Notes: generated from the letters alone by a model not told the origin. A stretch of DNA of 64,000 nucleotides from Collybiopsis luxurians FD-317 M1 (GCA_000827265.1 KN834771.1:100079-164078); one strand, 5' to 3'; shown: positions 30,840-43,775, counted from the stretch's first letter. A program made the numbers and translations.

Positions 30840-32235
30840 GGGTTTGGGAGGGTTTGGAGGAGGGGGAATGGAGAGAGGTAGAGAATGGGAAGTGGAGCGG
30901 AAGGTATGTACACCTGCGCTCTTGACGTCGCTATTCCTATCATCTGGGAGTCTGTGTGGAGGTTTCAAGGTCATGATACAGAGTCGCTTGAGCATGGGTT
31001 TATTGACTATTTATCTGTGCTGGATACTCTATGTTTGTTTTTAAAGTTTTTGGTAAATTCTCGTGTAATTCGAGTCGTGTTGAATGATAAATATATCTAA
31101 TAACTTATACCTGCTCTGAGGTTTTGAGACATTTTTATGCAATGCTTGATTGTGAGGGAGGAGGAACGAACTGAGGTGCTTACTATGATATGGATCAGTA
31201 AGACCAGTACGAGACTGTAGAACGACTTGTTCAATACTGAGCTTGCTTGCTCGCTTGAGGTCGGATCCGGATATTGAACATCGCTGCGTGGATAACTTAG
31301 CCGGCAGCAGAAGAATGTATTCCACACAAAGTGCTACAGGCGCAACGAACAGTCGTACGACTACACCACACGCACTACGAATGCAAGAACCGAAAGTGAA
31401 AGGAAATCCGGGTCCCCAGTCCCCAGTCGCCGGTAAAAGCGATACTTATTTTTTTGTTGTCGGCGTCGGGCGTACGGGCTCGGAACGAAATAACCTATAC
31501 CTTCACTGGGGTTTTGAGATTTTTTCCTACATGACATTTGACTGTGAGGGAGGAGGAAGTGAACGTGAATGTAAATATGGACATGAACATGTGCTGGGAC
31601 GAGGAACAGCGAACCGAGGTGGTTATTTAGTATGATGTGGAATCAGAATATTATTATTATGGATCAGTAAGACAAGTATCACTACTAGGCTTGGTAACGG
31701 CTTTTTCCATACTGAGCTTGCTTGCTTGAGATCGGACCCAGACATTGAACGTCGCTACCCTGACAGTGGAATGGTATATTCCACACCATGACACGACGGA
31801 CATTCGTACGATTACACTACACGCACTATAAGTGCAAGAACTAAAAGGAAAAGTACAAAATCCGCATTCCAGGTCACTGGTGAAAACCTATTTTTTTGTT
31901 GTCGGGTCGGGAGTAGGGACTCCACTCAGAGCCGGACCCCGGTGGCTGTATGCTTGCTCGCTTGAGATCGGCTCCGGACATTGAACATCGCTGCGTGGAT
32001 TAACCAGTCGACAGTGGGAAAAGGTGTACAATACAGACACGACGAAGATTCGTACGGCTACACGACACGCACTATGAATGCAAGAACCCAGCAAACGATA
32101 CTTAATTTTTTGTGGTCAGGTCGGAGCGACTGGCCTTCGAGATCAGCCCTCGACCGACGCGGAGGTTAAGCACGGTGCTACTAGTAACCGTACGGCCATT
32201 GCGGGGTCCGAGTGGCGAGATTCAGTGAATACATT
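30840..32235. repeat. Diverged tandem units downstream of CLN3
   Basis: Three related blocks occur at about 31230-31430, 31715-31870 and 31945-32100. Each runs through CTTGCTCGCTTGAG-type sequence, an ACATCGCTGCGTGG-like block and a CACGCACTANGAATGCAAGAAC block. A second repeated part pairs about 31100-31170 with 31490-31560 (GGTTTTGAGA... GTGAGGGAGGAGGAA). Spacing is uneven, so the array has suffered deletions. A single-unit relative is in the left copy at 15.19-15.42 kb. No gene is supported. Confidence 0.65.
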
Positions 32236-33200
32236 GGTCGATCCTATTTTTCTGGCTTGTTTGTACGCGACAGGATGTTCCAGGATGGAATAGAAAGTGT
32301 CGGGTTGGGTTTTGCGTTGAGCAAGTAGGGACCAGGCAGGGACTGTAAGGGAAAGGAGAAGGAGAGGAGATGATTTGAATGGCCGGTATATGGGTAGGTA
32401 TATATGGGTTTTGGAGGAGTGATAACAGGAACAGAGTCTCGAAACGAGAGTCGGAGATGTTGAAATGACCGGCGACTCGTATTCAATGCGGGCTCTGGCG
32501 ATATTAAGGGAATGATTCTGTTGGTCATCATGTTACTTGTTTTTGGGCTTGTTTGTAAGCGACAGGATGGGCTGGGACGGGCTGGGCTGGGTTGTGCATG
32601 GAGCGGGCAGGGATTGAAAGGGGAAAGAGAGGGAGGGGAGAGAATTAGAATAACCGGTATATGGCTAAGTATATGCGAGTTTTGGAGAAGTGGTAGCGAG
32701 AATAAAGTCTCGGAGCGGAAGTCGGAGATGTTCGAATGACTGGCGATAAAAGTAACTTGACCTGGTTGGGGAACGGCCTGCGTATAGGTAGGTGTATGCA
32801 GAATTCAGGGAAACAGGATAAAGCGGAAATTGGCCAGTGTCAAGTATTGCTCCAGCTGACTGGCGGCCTGCGTTTAGGTGCCTACAGGTGTGTGCTAGAT
32901 ACAGCACAAGACGGAAATGGGGTCTTGGATTAAAAGTGGGAGGTGTTCGAATGACCGGCATTGAAAAGCAGTTTTACTTGGGTGGGGTATGCCTTGCATA
33001 TGCGGGGTTCAGCCAAGACAGGAACATGGTCTTGGAAGTCGGAGGTGCATGTAACCAAACCCGACCGTGAGGCAACTGCATACAGATAGTAGGTATGTGC
33101 AGGGTGAAGAGGAAGAGGACAAGGCAGAAATGTGCCAATCGGAGGTGCTCAAAAGCACCGGTAACAAACGGGACTTGGACCTGACTACAAAAAATTCCAA
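32236..33200. repeat. Second tandem module array
   Basis: About five diverged units share a core like GTCTCGGA...GTCGGAGATGTTCGAATGACCGGC, seen near 32.45, 32.73, 32.94, 33.04 and 33.15 kb. Two copies of a CTTGTTTGTANGCGACAGGATG block lie at about 32.26 and 32.55 kb. Frames across the units are not conserved, arguing against coding. Confidence 0.6.
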
Positions 33201-36200
33201 GCACTGTACCCCCGTGGTACTCCGTGGTGCTTCCTGTGTATTTGTGTGCCTCTACATACTTACCTGCACCCTTAAACTTTTTGAGTTTCCGTAAAATCCT
33301 AATAGAAGCATGTAGATAAATTGTGCAACTGAAAATAAGATCGAACAACCGACATACCGGGACGTTCTTCGTGCCGCAGATGTTTTTGATGAAAAATTGG
33401 TGACTCTTGGGTGTATCAGTGTGTAAACACGTTGAATCCATAATTAAAAGGTCTCCAATAGTCAGGGATGAGCGCTTGAGGTTGCAATTGCAGCATGTGT
33501 ATTTGCTGCACTGCACGCATGTACTTACGGGCAGTCGGGTGCTGAGTCGCCTTGAATATTTCCCGACTCTAAATGGATGAATAAGTGAATTTTTTTTCGA
33601 GTTATAGTTATCGGGTTTGGTACTTTTGGTTTTCCGAAGCAATTTGCGATCGACGATGGCAACTTCCTGTACCGGTACCGGTATCGGCAGTATTGGACAA
33701 ACCTCTGCACTTAAGTTTGCCTCGTCATACATACTCTTCGAGACGGTGCTTTTAGTCGGCGATCTTGTGAAGAACCTTCCGTCTCTCTTATTTTTGGGAC
33801 GAGTTTTGAAACGTTCGTGTTTCGCTGCAAATTCTTGGGAAAATTACAGCAAATCAGACTTGACAGGCTAAAAGCAGTAAAGAATTCTCAGAGCATTTTT
33901 GAGTCACCTGTGACTCCCAGTCCATACGCCTTCGTGCATGTTGAAACCTTTTGAGTTTAAATTTTATTTTTCATTAGACCAAAATGAAGACGAAACTCCC
34001 GATACTTGACATCGACGACTGGTAATGGGAATAGCGAAGCTTGAGTATGAACAATCGACACCATCATGATGGATCAGCGCTCAGCATCGGAAGGAAGGTA
34101 GGAAGCAAGTGCATTACTCGGCATGGTCCCCAGATACTTAATAGTTGATCGTCAACATTGTGAAAAGAGTCCGGACGTCTTCGTGGGTGGGTTGCCATGG
34201 TGGTAAGGGAAGCCAGTCAAGTAAGGTATGTAAGAGGCCCTGAGGGAAGAGATGCGGTGACAGCAGATCGTTTTTTCTATTCAAACGTCCTTACATGCAT
34301 ATGTACGCGGCTATATGCGGACATGATTATCCATCTTCAGCGAAATCAGAAACACCTATCGGAGAGGTGGAATTGAGGACCGCGTGCAATGGCATCTTAA
34401 CCGCCCCGTAGTGCGATACTGATGCTATTTACTGATAGATGGGCTCCCGGGTCGGAAGGTTAGGACGGAGTTGCTGAGAATAACCGGATAAGGCGTGGAT
34501 GATTGCCAACTTGAATGCAATTTTGGAACTCAAGAGAAAAACTTGAATTGTGTACTTTATGGAGAGAACTTTGTCACATTTCATTGATCGAGACGGCAAC
34601 CTTTCGAATGACCCTGTGAACACAAGACCCTTCCGCGGATAACTTGCGGTTGGGCATTTTCTCATTTCTGTACACTGTGAGCATGGCCAGTTACTTGTTG
34701 ACGTCGACTTCTGACGCTGTCAATGAGTTTTTGTTGTTGAACAACACCTGTGTGGCAGTGTGCAGTGCCGAAGTGAAATGATCGAAAGTATCAATAGATG
34801 CGCATACATCTGCATACATCTACATAAATACACACGACCGTCCCGCGTGACACCAACACGAGTTTAACCTAGACCTGTCCAGGGAAGAAGCAGAAAAATA
34901 TTAAATTGTACAACAGAATTGGGAAGAGAACAAGTGGCGAAAATAAAAGGACTTGTGCTGGTATGTACTAGCAAGTGTGTACCGTGTTTCAATGTTTTAT
35001 CAGATAAGTACCTAGTTAGATAGAGCAGGAACTTGTTCCCTTCCCGCTCGACATAAGCGGCAACTCCTTATTTTGTATGTAACTTTTACCAAGGATTTGC
35101 CTGTCATAGGAATACAGGAGTCGGGAAGCAAACAGGAGGAAGGGTCATTGAGGGTGTGAGTAGGACCTACTCGCTTATCATGTCAGAGAACATTGGTACA
35201 TATGCCATTGCCTTTGACAGCTAGCATTGAGCAGTGGCGACCTGGAAAAAGAACCAGGCTAGCATAGGACATGGAGAATTTCACATAAGTTTGAATGTAA
35301 TTTGGTAGATACCAATTGGTCACCAACAGTCGGTTCCAAAAAGAAGAGACCACAACAGAAAGACTAGATGTGCATTGAGCGCCAATTTTCAGGTCTGAAT
35401 CATCCCTGCAGCAATGAATATGGCCTTTACATGGAGTAATGTTGTGGGATTTGCGGATCTATAATACTTTATACTCTCGGAACACGGATGCTGAGCTCAT
35501 TTGGGGGAAAAGGAGCTGCAGACAGAATGGTTGCGAGACTGTCCCAAAAGAGCATATACTTGAAAATTTAAGACCAAGGTAAAGCTCTGAATATCCGTAC
35601 CTGCATAACTAGGTGATTCTTGAACAAGTTGAACTTGTCCGGAAAGACCCGAGGCTGCGGGTACGGTAAGTATTCACGGCACAAGTTTCCTGAAAAATGT
35701 AATACTGTTCTGTCAATGTTCGAATGATAGATGAATCACTTTCGATTTACTGCCGCAGTCGTTGATGATCTGGTAAACGTTTTCAAAGGGGAATAAGCGC
35801 AAATTGCTACCAAACTGGGATAGAAGTTGATACATTGACTGGCTTTGTCAAGGTATCGGTGGAAAGCCGTAAAGTAAGCAGCTGTATTGGAGCTCAGGGG
35901 GGATATTGAGGGGTAAATGGGCTGAGGCTGTTTTGGCGTTGAAGGATCTCACTTGAAGTGGTTAACTGAAGTGTGGTTAACTGAGGCGTGTCGATTATAA
36001 AGTCGCCGTCGCTTCTATTCGATCAGAACAGTTGAGAAGTGTTGGCATTCATGGTAATAGCAAGGGTCAGATTGCGGTTGGGAAGCGGATCTAAGCAATT
36101 AACCAAGGGCAATTTTGTAGCCAGGCTTGTGTAGTGGCGATTTGTTGGAAAGATTATTGGAAGATCTGGACGAAAAAATTTGAAACCAAAGTGAACCCAA

Positions 36201-36376
36201 TTTGGAAAAAGGGTTAGGGTCAAAATGTTGAAGTGTAGGGACGATAGACGGCATTACCGATTATATTGACTTCTATGTACGTACACAGTCGACATGCCTT
36301 ATTTTATATTTACATTTCTCTCTCTCACCATCATCTCAGCTCTGTCTTTGGTCATCATTGGCCGCATTGACTGCCA
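33201..36376. other. Long intergenic stretch, no supported gene
   Basis: 33.36-33.56 kb is the last part of the segmental duplication (matches 15.67-15.95 kb). From there to 36.38 kb only short, unconvincing frames occur. CpG content is normal. The last few hundred bases are the presumed promoter of the Zn2Cys6 regulator. Confidence 0.5.
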
Positions 36377-39300
36377 ATGCCCCAGGCAAATCGAAAGGAT
36401 CCTGCCCTTCAACGGGCTCAGGACAAGGAGTCAAAACGCGCGAGAGGTACATAGCGTTCGATACTTACAGGCTCTTTGGTTGATTTTCTCTGTCCAGGCG
36501 CCTTATCATGTGCAGAGTGCCGGTTCGTCCTTTCATCATCCAGAGGCTCATTTTTGTAGCTTAAATCTATGTATACAACCAGTCGGCTCAAGCTCAAGTG
36601 TGACAAGACCGTTCCTTGCTCAAGGTATGTAATTTTTTTACGAATGTATGATATGGGTGAACAGTAACCAACATGCGGACTATTTTCTAGTTGTAAACGC
36701 AGAGGATGCTCGAGTATCTGTCCGAATGGTGTTCTAATCACTGGTCAGGGTACAAGGTGAGTTTGATACACCGTGATCGAACTTGACCACGTTCTTACTC
36801 CTTGACTAGGTTTGTACTCGCGGACACGGAAAAATTACACGAAAAGATTGCCCAAATGAGCGACAGAATACGACAACTTGAAGACGCTCTCACAATTCTT
36901 CATTCTGCGACTGGAGAGACGGAACCTCACCCTCTACTCGACCGGGAATCTCTGAAGATCAAGTCTAGCCTAGAATTACATGCGGCAATTCAAAACGAGA
37001 GCAGGATTAAGGAGGAGGAACTGGAGGACTCACAGTATATCGATGCCTTTGGTACCTTGGCTATTAGAGAGGACGGTGCATCGACGTTCTATGGCCGATC
37101 TGCTGGCTCGGAAGTAAGTGGGTATGCAGACCAGAATGCTCGATGATTCTGACGTGTTTCACATCTTCCTCTTCTCGCCCGTTTAGAGTCTTCTCATCGT
37201 ACGTTTCCTCCTTTTCACTGGCGCTGAAATTACGAACTAATCGCTCTTATTACTCAATCACCGTTGTGCCTGGTTCTCTTTCAAACTTCCAACTTCAGCG
37301 TGAACCGGTTACAGCTCCGCAAGAAACTCGCCTGCTCCGTCACGACCCTCAGTCGCCGCCCCAGCTGAACGGTCATTCTCCTCGTGTCCCGACGATGCAA
37401 GACTGGCAACAGCAGGCAGCGCAGTCACGAGGCCTTCCCTCCGTCTTGTCCAATCTATCTCACTCTTTCCCTCTCCCCTCTTCACAACCTATCCCGGACC
37501 AGGAATTTCTTGTCAGGAGCTACCTTCCGCCATGGAAGGAGGCCTTACGACTGTGTGAGCTCTATCTTGAGCAGGCTCCCTGGTTCTTCGGAGCCGTCAC
37601 TAGGCGACAGCTTTACGAAGAACTGCTGCCCATGTGGTACGCGGAGGCGCCTCGACCTCCCCTAGCACCTGCTCTAGACTCGGCTAGCTCACCTGTCGCA
37701 GACCGCACAAGCACCCCGCCCTTAGCAAATCTGCCCTCAGACATTCCCAACGGTTCTCCCACGTCTGGCCTTCCAAACGGAAAGTCGGGAACCGCCCATG
37801 ATCTCGCTTTACTTTTCATGATCTTCTGTTTCGGCGCACTGACAGATGAAAATCTCCCAGCAGCTCCGGATAATGTACAATCGGAGCATTATTATGATCT
37901 AACCAAAGTCGGATTGAATTTGGAGGGGATACTGGATCGTCCTCCTTCAGTGGCGACTGTGCAAACCCTATCTCTTATGGGTATCTTTGAAGGGATGAGA
38001 AGCGGGGAAAATAGTATCGAGAGCACATGGGCATTGATGGGTATGGCGACAAAGCTGGCTCAAAGCGTAAGTTTAAGTTTAAGTTTTTGTGGTGATCGTT
38101 GCGCTGAGCATATCTCCTTACCTATAGATCGGTTTACGTGGGTTTTGTTGTGCTACTTTGACTGATTGAAAGGCTGACGTTTTGAGACACAGATCGTGAC
38201 TGTGCAAGATGGGGACTACCTCCAGGAGAAGTCCAGAAGCGGCGCGCACTGTTTTGGGAGTTGTTTATTACGGATTGCTGGCAGGTATGCTATGTAGTTC
38301 CCTATGAGTATCTGTCACTCATATTCTCGTACTCCAGAGTCTTGCCACCGGACGTTTAGCGACATTTTCACTCCCTTTTGTAGACTGTGAGTTACCTTAC
38401 GATCCGGATCAGACAATCTCGGAAGACGGCACAGTCCAACCAAGCTGTAAGTGATCTAACCTCTTTAGTCTGTTTTTTTCTGATTGGGCGTCGTACGCTA
38501 TTCTTCATTTGTTAAACGCCGTCATACCACCTCCTTCGATTGTGTCAAAAACTTTTTTTGGTTCTTCTGTTATCATGCTTGCCCTATCGTTTCGGCTCCC
38601 CCGCCTACAACGTTTTCCTCCCGCTTTTCACTCGTCCTGTCAATCGATACTATACTCTGCGGGATCGTCTGGTTATCCCAGTTCCCTTTTGGAAAGCACG
38701 TTTCGGAGCCGAATGTGTTTCCGCGGTTGTTCAGGGGACGCTCACGTCGCGAGCACCAAAATATTCTATCATCCTAGACCTGGATCGCAAAGTTCGAGAT
38801 ATGGAGTTGCCTAAGTATGCGCAAGGACCTATGCCTGAGGGTCCTGGTTTGAATCAAACCATGAGCCACTGCATGCCTTCCAACTATCGCGAATTGAGTA
38901 AGTCTGAGCGCTCTCATCTTCCGTTTATGACGCTTATTATTATTATTATCTTACCTAGCTTTGATCTACATCCACCGCTGCTTCTTCACGCATGCTATCC
39001 AGAGCAACCCGACGGACCCAATAAAGAGCCAGTATGCTCCTTCATTCCTCGCAGGATATCGTAGCGCCTGCGACTTGCTCAACGCTGTTCGGAAGCAGTT
39101 TACCAAGTTCCCGGCGCAGATCGCCCGCTTTTGGGTGCTTTGGACACACGCATTTTCCTCTACGGTATGCACAGTTAGCTTCACTGGGTTTGGTTATGAA
39201 CAATTTTTCGCAGGTCATGATCTCATCTGTTGTGACACATGGGTCTAGGTCGAAGGTAGCACCGGCAGCTCTACTTGAGCTAAAATCTGCCTGTGAGCTG

Positions 39301-40904
39301 TTCAAACAAGCTGCGTCACATGGAGGTAGAGCTGTCAAGTTTTTGGTGAGTGTTATCGAGCATATCCTCGGAATATTTTTTAACTTTGAATTGAAGCCGA
39401 TCGTACAACGACTTTTGGATAAGGCTCAAAAAGTCTTTTTCGAAACTAGCAACGGAATTCCTCCTTCCATTCCAAACGATATATTCCGTCCTTCCGACTC
39501 CACTCCGGATGAAATTAGTGTCTTCAGTGGCAAGACACACACCGTGACTACCAAGGTCGCTCGCACGACCAATCCCCGTTCTCCAGCTGCAAACAGTAGC
39601 CCGCGAAACTCCGAGTCACCGACAGGCTCACCATCCCAGGCGTTCACAACCACGAACCCACTGTTTGCGGGAGTGCATCCGAGTCTTGTACAAGAACTCA
39701 ATGGGTTCGACGGGCATATCGCCGCTCAACTTCAAAACGCGTACAATAATCATCAGGAGAACTTTACCGAGGTCCTCATGGGTCCACGAGCCAGTCAAGC
39801 AACGTCGGCGCAGCAGCAGCAACAACAACAATACGAGGCTGAGCAGCTTGCTCAACAGCATTATGAGCAGCAGCAACGGGAGTTGGAGGAGCAACAGCGA
39901 ATGGAGCAACAGGCGATGGAGGAACGCATGTTACACCAGCAGGAAGAGGAAAGGCGGAGGGCTGCGGAGGAAGAAGCTTATGCTCAGGCCCAGGCGCGGC
40001 AGCAGCAGCCTCATTTGCATTATTCCTACACTTCTCCTACTTCAGAAACTTCCCATTCCATCGCTCACGGTCTCCCGGCGCCTGCTCCTCCACAAGATGA
40101 AGTGATGCAAGAACAAAGACGCACGTTAATCCACTCTCAGTCCCATCCAAATCTCCACCAAGCGGCTGAATACAATGAGTACGAGCAGCCTACCCAACAT
40201 GCTGCGTCCTCGAGTCGTTATCGTTATCACCCCCAGGCGTCCTCTTCGCATCTGCACCAGCCGTATCCCCCACCTTCCTCTATCCAAAGGCAACACCCCC
40301 ATCGTTCTGCTAATGGTCGTTTACCTCATTCCCATGCTCACCAACAGCAACACTCCCGACCGCACCCGCACTCACACCAACCACCTCCACCTCCGCAACC
40401 TCAGCACGAAATGTACGCCATCCCTCCTGAGTACATGTCGAATCATCAGTCCCCCGCCTCATCTGACGTTGCTATCTCTCCTACTTCTTCCACACATTCT
40501 CACAGCTACCCTTCACCTGAAACTGTGTTTGAATCTCACCCACACACCCGATCTCCTGTAGTGCAAGGTCCGTATTGGACAAATGGGCATCATGCCCCCG
40601 CGCCGGAAGGGACGGTGTATGGCGATCATCCACCTCCGTCGCGTCATGGCCAAATTGGTTCACATCAACACCACCAGCACTACCCTAGTGTGCCGCGGGT
40701 AGTGCCAGTCAGCAACTCTCATTACACCCCGGAAGCAGCGATGCAAGGAATGGCTGCGGAGGATCCACGACTGCAAGAAACATGGCAATCGTTCATGTAT
40801 AATGTAAGTCTCTATCTTTAGTCTTCTTCTGTCGGGTTCACTGAACTTGAAATATTTTTATTGTTCAGGTCAGTACACCGCGGCAGCTGCAAGATTTAAC
40901 CTGA
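36377..40904 (+). CDS. Zn2Cys6 transcription factor with fungal_trans domain and Gln/His-rich tail
   Basis: A nuclear DNA-binding regulator; the target pathway is unknown. Exons: 36377-36446, 36498-36522, 36583-36624, 36691-36756, 36810-37113, 37187-37198 (12 nt), 37299-38066, 38128-38137 (10 nt), 38193-38284, 38338-38446, 38682-38897, 38959-39164, 39214-39345, 39397-40803 and 40869-40904; 1164 aa, phases consistent. The binuclear cluster is at residues 25-55 (SCAECRRLKLKCDKTVPC, then SSCKRRGC-SSIC). A short coiled coil (EKLHEKIAQMSDRIRQLEDAL) follows. The middle homology region includes CELYLEQAPWFFGAVTRRQLYEE (split: CELYLEQAPWFF, GAVTRRQLYEE). The last 400 residues are poly-Gln, Glu/Arg-rich coiled coil, then His/Pro/Ser-rich. 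The ATG at 36377 is chosen because phase and the basic MPQANRKDPAL start fit. Confidence 0.9.
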
Positions 40905-41759
40905 TGGATGAACACATCTCGACAGACATCCGACGGACCTCTCTGATTTATATATATATACATTTCGACATACTATTTGCCCCACGTATTTAGACTAGTC
41001 TCTTATATTGCTGTTACATAGCTTCGATTCTTGCTTTCGTTTACCTCCTCTTTCGCTTTGCGTCTCTTGCTTTCCTTTACAGTTTACTCTCTTCTCAATC
41101 ACTGATGTACATTTACCATATCTTGGTATTCATTGCATCCGTCGCGGCATATGTGGTGTCTGTCAATGAATGTCATGCTGTGAGGCTGCAAAAAGGAAAC
41201 GCTATCGACTCTTGCTTTTTCCCGACTGGATAGATCTATGTCTCCGGGGCCTTATGCTTGCCTATTTTCTTTTTCGCTTTTTTCAAATCCAGAATAGATT
41301 TAGAAATGCTAGCAGTCGCCTGTGCGGCCCGCCAGAGATCCGCTGGCCCGGGTTCCGCGCCACAGTCGCGAGCCGCACTGCACTTCCTGAGAGTCTTCCA
41401 CCGTGGGCTTTACCGTTGGAAGAACAGGAAATCTTGTCAAGAGCTGGGATCCGAGTGCCCACACATAACGTCTAGAAAGCAATGTTCATTTCCTTGAAAC
41501 TTTTTACTAAAACTTTGGAAATCTGGGATCGCCACTCTGATATACGTGCTCTGATACTACTGACAATCACAAATGGTGCCTCAATGTGGCGCTATCCAGC
41601 TGCTAAACCCTATGTCTCTGCCTGCCTACTGGGTACACAGTCTCGCACACTCTTCAACAGAAAGGCCCGATCAGTTTTTTTTGCATTTTGTGTATTTCAA
41701 ATTACGCCCCAAGCACGGTGCAATGTAACCTCCCAAAACTATCACGAACTGTAAAGGAA
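40905..41759. other. Intergenic, 3' ends of two convergent genes
   Basis: The presumed 3' UTR of the Zn2Cys6 gene includes a TATATATATACAT stretch near 40960. Beyond it I see no gene. Confidence 0.5.
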
Positions 41760-42349
41760 TCATTTCAGACCGTGCCTTACAATTTCGAAGATAGTCCTCA
41801 CCGCCTTCTCCAGCCAAACAGGATGCATAGGAAATGCAGGAAAAATGTCACCATGGTAAAACACTTGCATGACAGATAAGAGGCCACCGCGTCCTTGCAA
41901 TGCAAATATATTCCGAAAGAACAATTCCTTGGTGTCGAAGACCTGGAAGAAGCTTTAGAAAACTATCTTAGATTCATCAGGCAATTACTTACTTCTGGGT
42001 TAGTTCGTTCCGTAAAAATGCAGGCAATTTCTTTGATACTTTGAAGAGAATGCGGAATGCCTCTTGGTATGAACACATCTCCAGTTGTTGGCGTGCATAT
42101 CTTGACTTCTGACCCCAGCGTGACCTTCAATTGACCTTCCAAAACATGGATAATTTCATCATGATTTTCGTGCCAGTGAGTAGGAGCATAGAGAAGTTCG
42201 TCGTCCACTCGTCCTCTAACTTCAACTCTCCGGACTTGGTTTTGGAAAGTCTGCCGTTCGAGTTAGATTGTAAGTGTGCAGAAGGTGTGTAAGCTCACCA
42301 TTGTAACACCTCTCGCCAGGGTGATAGTATCTGGGTAGTCTAAAGACAT
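41760..42349 (-). CDS. Small cupin-domain protein
   Basis: Exons (minus strand): 42299-42349, 41993-42250 and 41760-41942; phases fit, giving 163 aa. A single cupin barrel: motif 1 is HWHENHDEIIHVLEGQL, with the metal-ligand pattern HxH and a downstream E. Motif 2 is GDVFIPRGIPHSLQS, with the second His. The C-terminus (VMQVFYHGDIFPAFPMHPVW, then helices) matches a cupin group common in fungi. Substrate is not deducible; related proteins range from dioxygenases to storage or regulatory proteins. It sits next to a cutinase on the same strand, with about 500 bp between them. Confidence 0.85.
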
Positions 42350-42843
42350 GTGTGACTGTAAGATGTGATTATGCGCAGAAGAACAAGGAAGGGGACAGGC
42401 AGCACAAGATACTTATTGGGTTTCCAAATGCGGTATGTACCGTTTATCCGAAAGGCGTATGAGAAGACTTCCTTATTTCTATGCAGGTCAGAGATCCCCA
42501 GCACGACAAATATCATGAGATGTAAGTTGCCGAACCGATCTGTCATTAGCCTCGCGAACAATACGAGAATATTTACACAACGTTACCTATAGTTTTGATG
42601 ATTTTGAACGATCTGCTGGCACACGCTCAAAAACTTGTCCGGTCTCCTGCCGCAAATATTAGGACAAGACATTCATTGCACCTCAGTCATTTTGTTCTAC
42701 TTTGTCAGCTTTGCCCTTTTGATCGTGGCGGGGTGGTATGCGCAGAAGCCAGATGTTTTCCTTTCAGCCAAAACGCCGTTTGTGATACTAACAGAACATC
42801 AAGACCGCAATTTGCGCCTACATACAGTGAATATCATGCCGTA
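42350..42843. other. Intergenic, cupin promoter and cutinase 3' side
   Basis: No additional gene supported. Frames on both strands are short and cross the flanking transcripts. Confidence 0.45.
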
Positions 42844-43775
42844 CTACAGCTTCGAGACAATGAATTCTGCTGCTGCTGGAGCATCCTCTCCATAAGTGAG
42901 ATGAGGTTCCAAAATTATGTCGCCTCCTTCACAAATATCATCCCCTGTGTGACAGATAACGTCCACATTGCTCGCAGAAATTTGCGCAACAGCCTGGCCG
43001 TCATCTGGGTCGCCCTGTAGAGCAGAAGCTGTAATGAGTATGGAAAAGCTAACGTGCCAGCCGGTAGGGAAGAAAACATACAAAAATGACAACGGCATTG
43101 ATTCGGGCAGCGACGCTTGAAGAAATGAGTTTAGCCGAGTTATGAACAAGCTGACCGCCTTGACTGTATCCAGAGGATACAATCTTTGCCTGATGATCGG
43201 CGATGAGAAAACATTCAATGACAAGGAAAAAATGTATCCGGATATATGCGCTTACATTCGGGCATGAATTGGCCGCATTGGTGAGCTACAAAATTCAAAG
43301 AATGAATCAGCGTTCGTGTCACACAGGCCGAGAATCAGAGACGTATTACATCGTTAGCCATAGTCTGTGAACCCTGCGGGTCGCCACCTTCCAAGAATCC
43401 AGCAACGCTAGCGGCATAGTCCACACCCTGGAAGGAGAGCGTTTGGCCGCCAAGGTCTGACTCAAGAGCTGCTTCTAATTGCGGACCAACCTATGAGAAT
43501 ATCAAGACAAAAGAACAGGGCCACATTCAATATCACCCAGCGTATAGTATAATACGTCGGTCAGAACTCACAAGTGTGCCGATGGGAGCAGGCTCAGAGG
43601 TTCCTCTCGCAAAGATAACCTGTATAACGATTAATGATCAAGCACTGAAAGTCTACAAGGAGAAACCGATACCAACAATCACATCTGCACAAGCCTGGCG
43701 TGCGTCAGGAGTGGGTACGGGAAACGCAGAGAGCGCAAGAGCGAGGGTCACGAAGAAGGGCTTAAAACTGATCAT
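42844..43775 (-). CDS. Secreted cutinase (serine esterase)
   Basis: The family hydrolyses cutin or other polyester substrates outside the cell. Exons (minus strand): 43683-43775, 43572-43619, 43350-43490, 43256-43285, 43082-43189 and 42844-43014; 196 aa, the usual cutinase size. A signal peptide (MISFKPFFVTLALALSAFP) is followed by VIFARGTSEPAPIGTLVGP. The nucleophile motif is GYSQGG. The catalytic Asp is in CHTGDDICEGG and the His in EPHLTYG. Cysteines flank the expected disulfide positions. All catalytic residues are present, so it is probably active. In saprotrophs such enzymes attack plant surface polymers; a role in host interaction would be inference only. Confidence 0.93.

Larger units (their letters stand above)
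23200..33560. repeat. Right (gene-bearing) copy of the segmental duplication
   Basis: Counterpart of 3.1-15.96 kb, with intact SDH4-A, SDH4-B and CLN3. It retains CpG from about 24.3 kb onward and lacks the TIR insertions, so it serves as the empty-site reference. Downstream tandem units are more numerous here than in the left copy. Confidence 0.85.

Noticed and set aside
30061..31044. 327-codon plus-strand frame in the CLN3 last intron and beyond
   Set aside because: Low-complexity Ser/Phe/Arg-rich translation, out of frame with the conserved CLN3 last exon that it overlaps.
32974..33732. 252-codon minus-strand frame
   Set aside because: It runs through diverged tandem units and duplication-edge sequence. 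The related left copy does not keep the frame, and no domain is visible.
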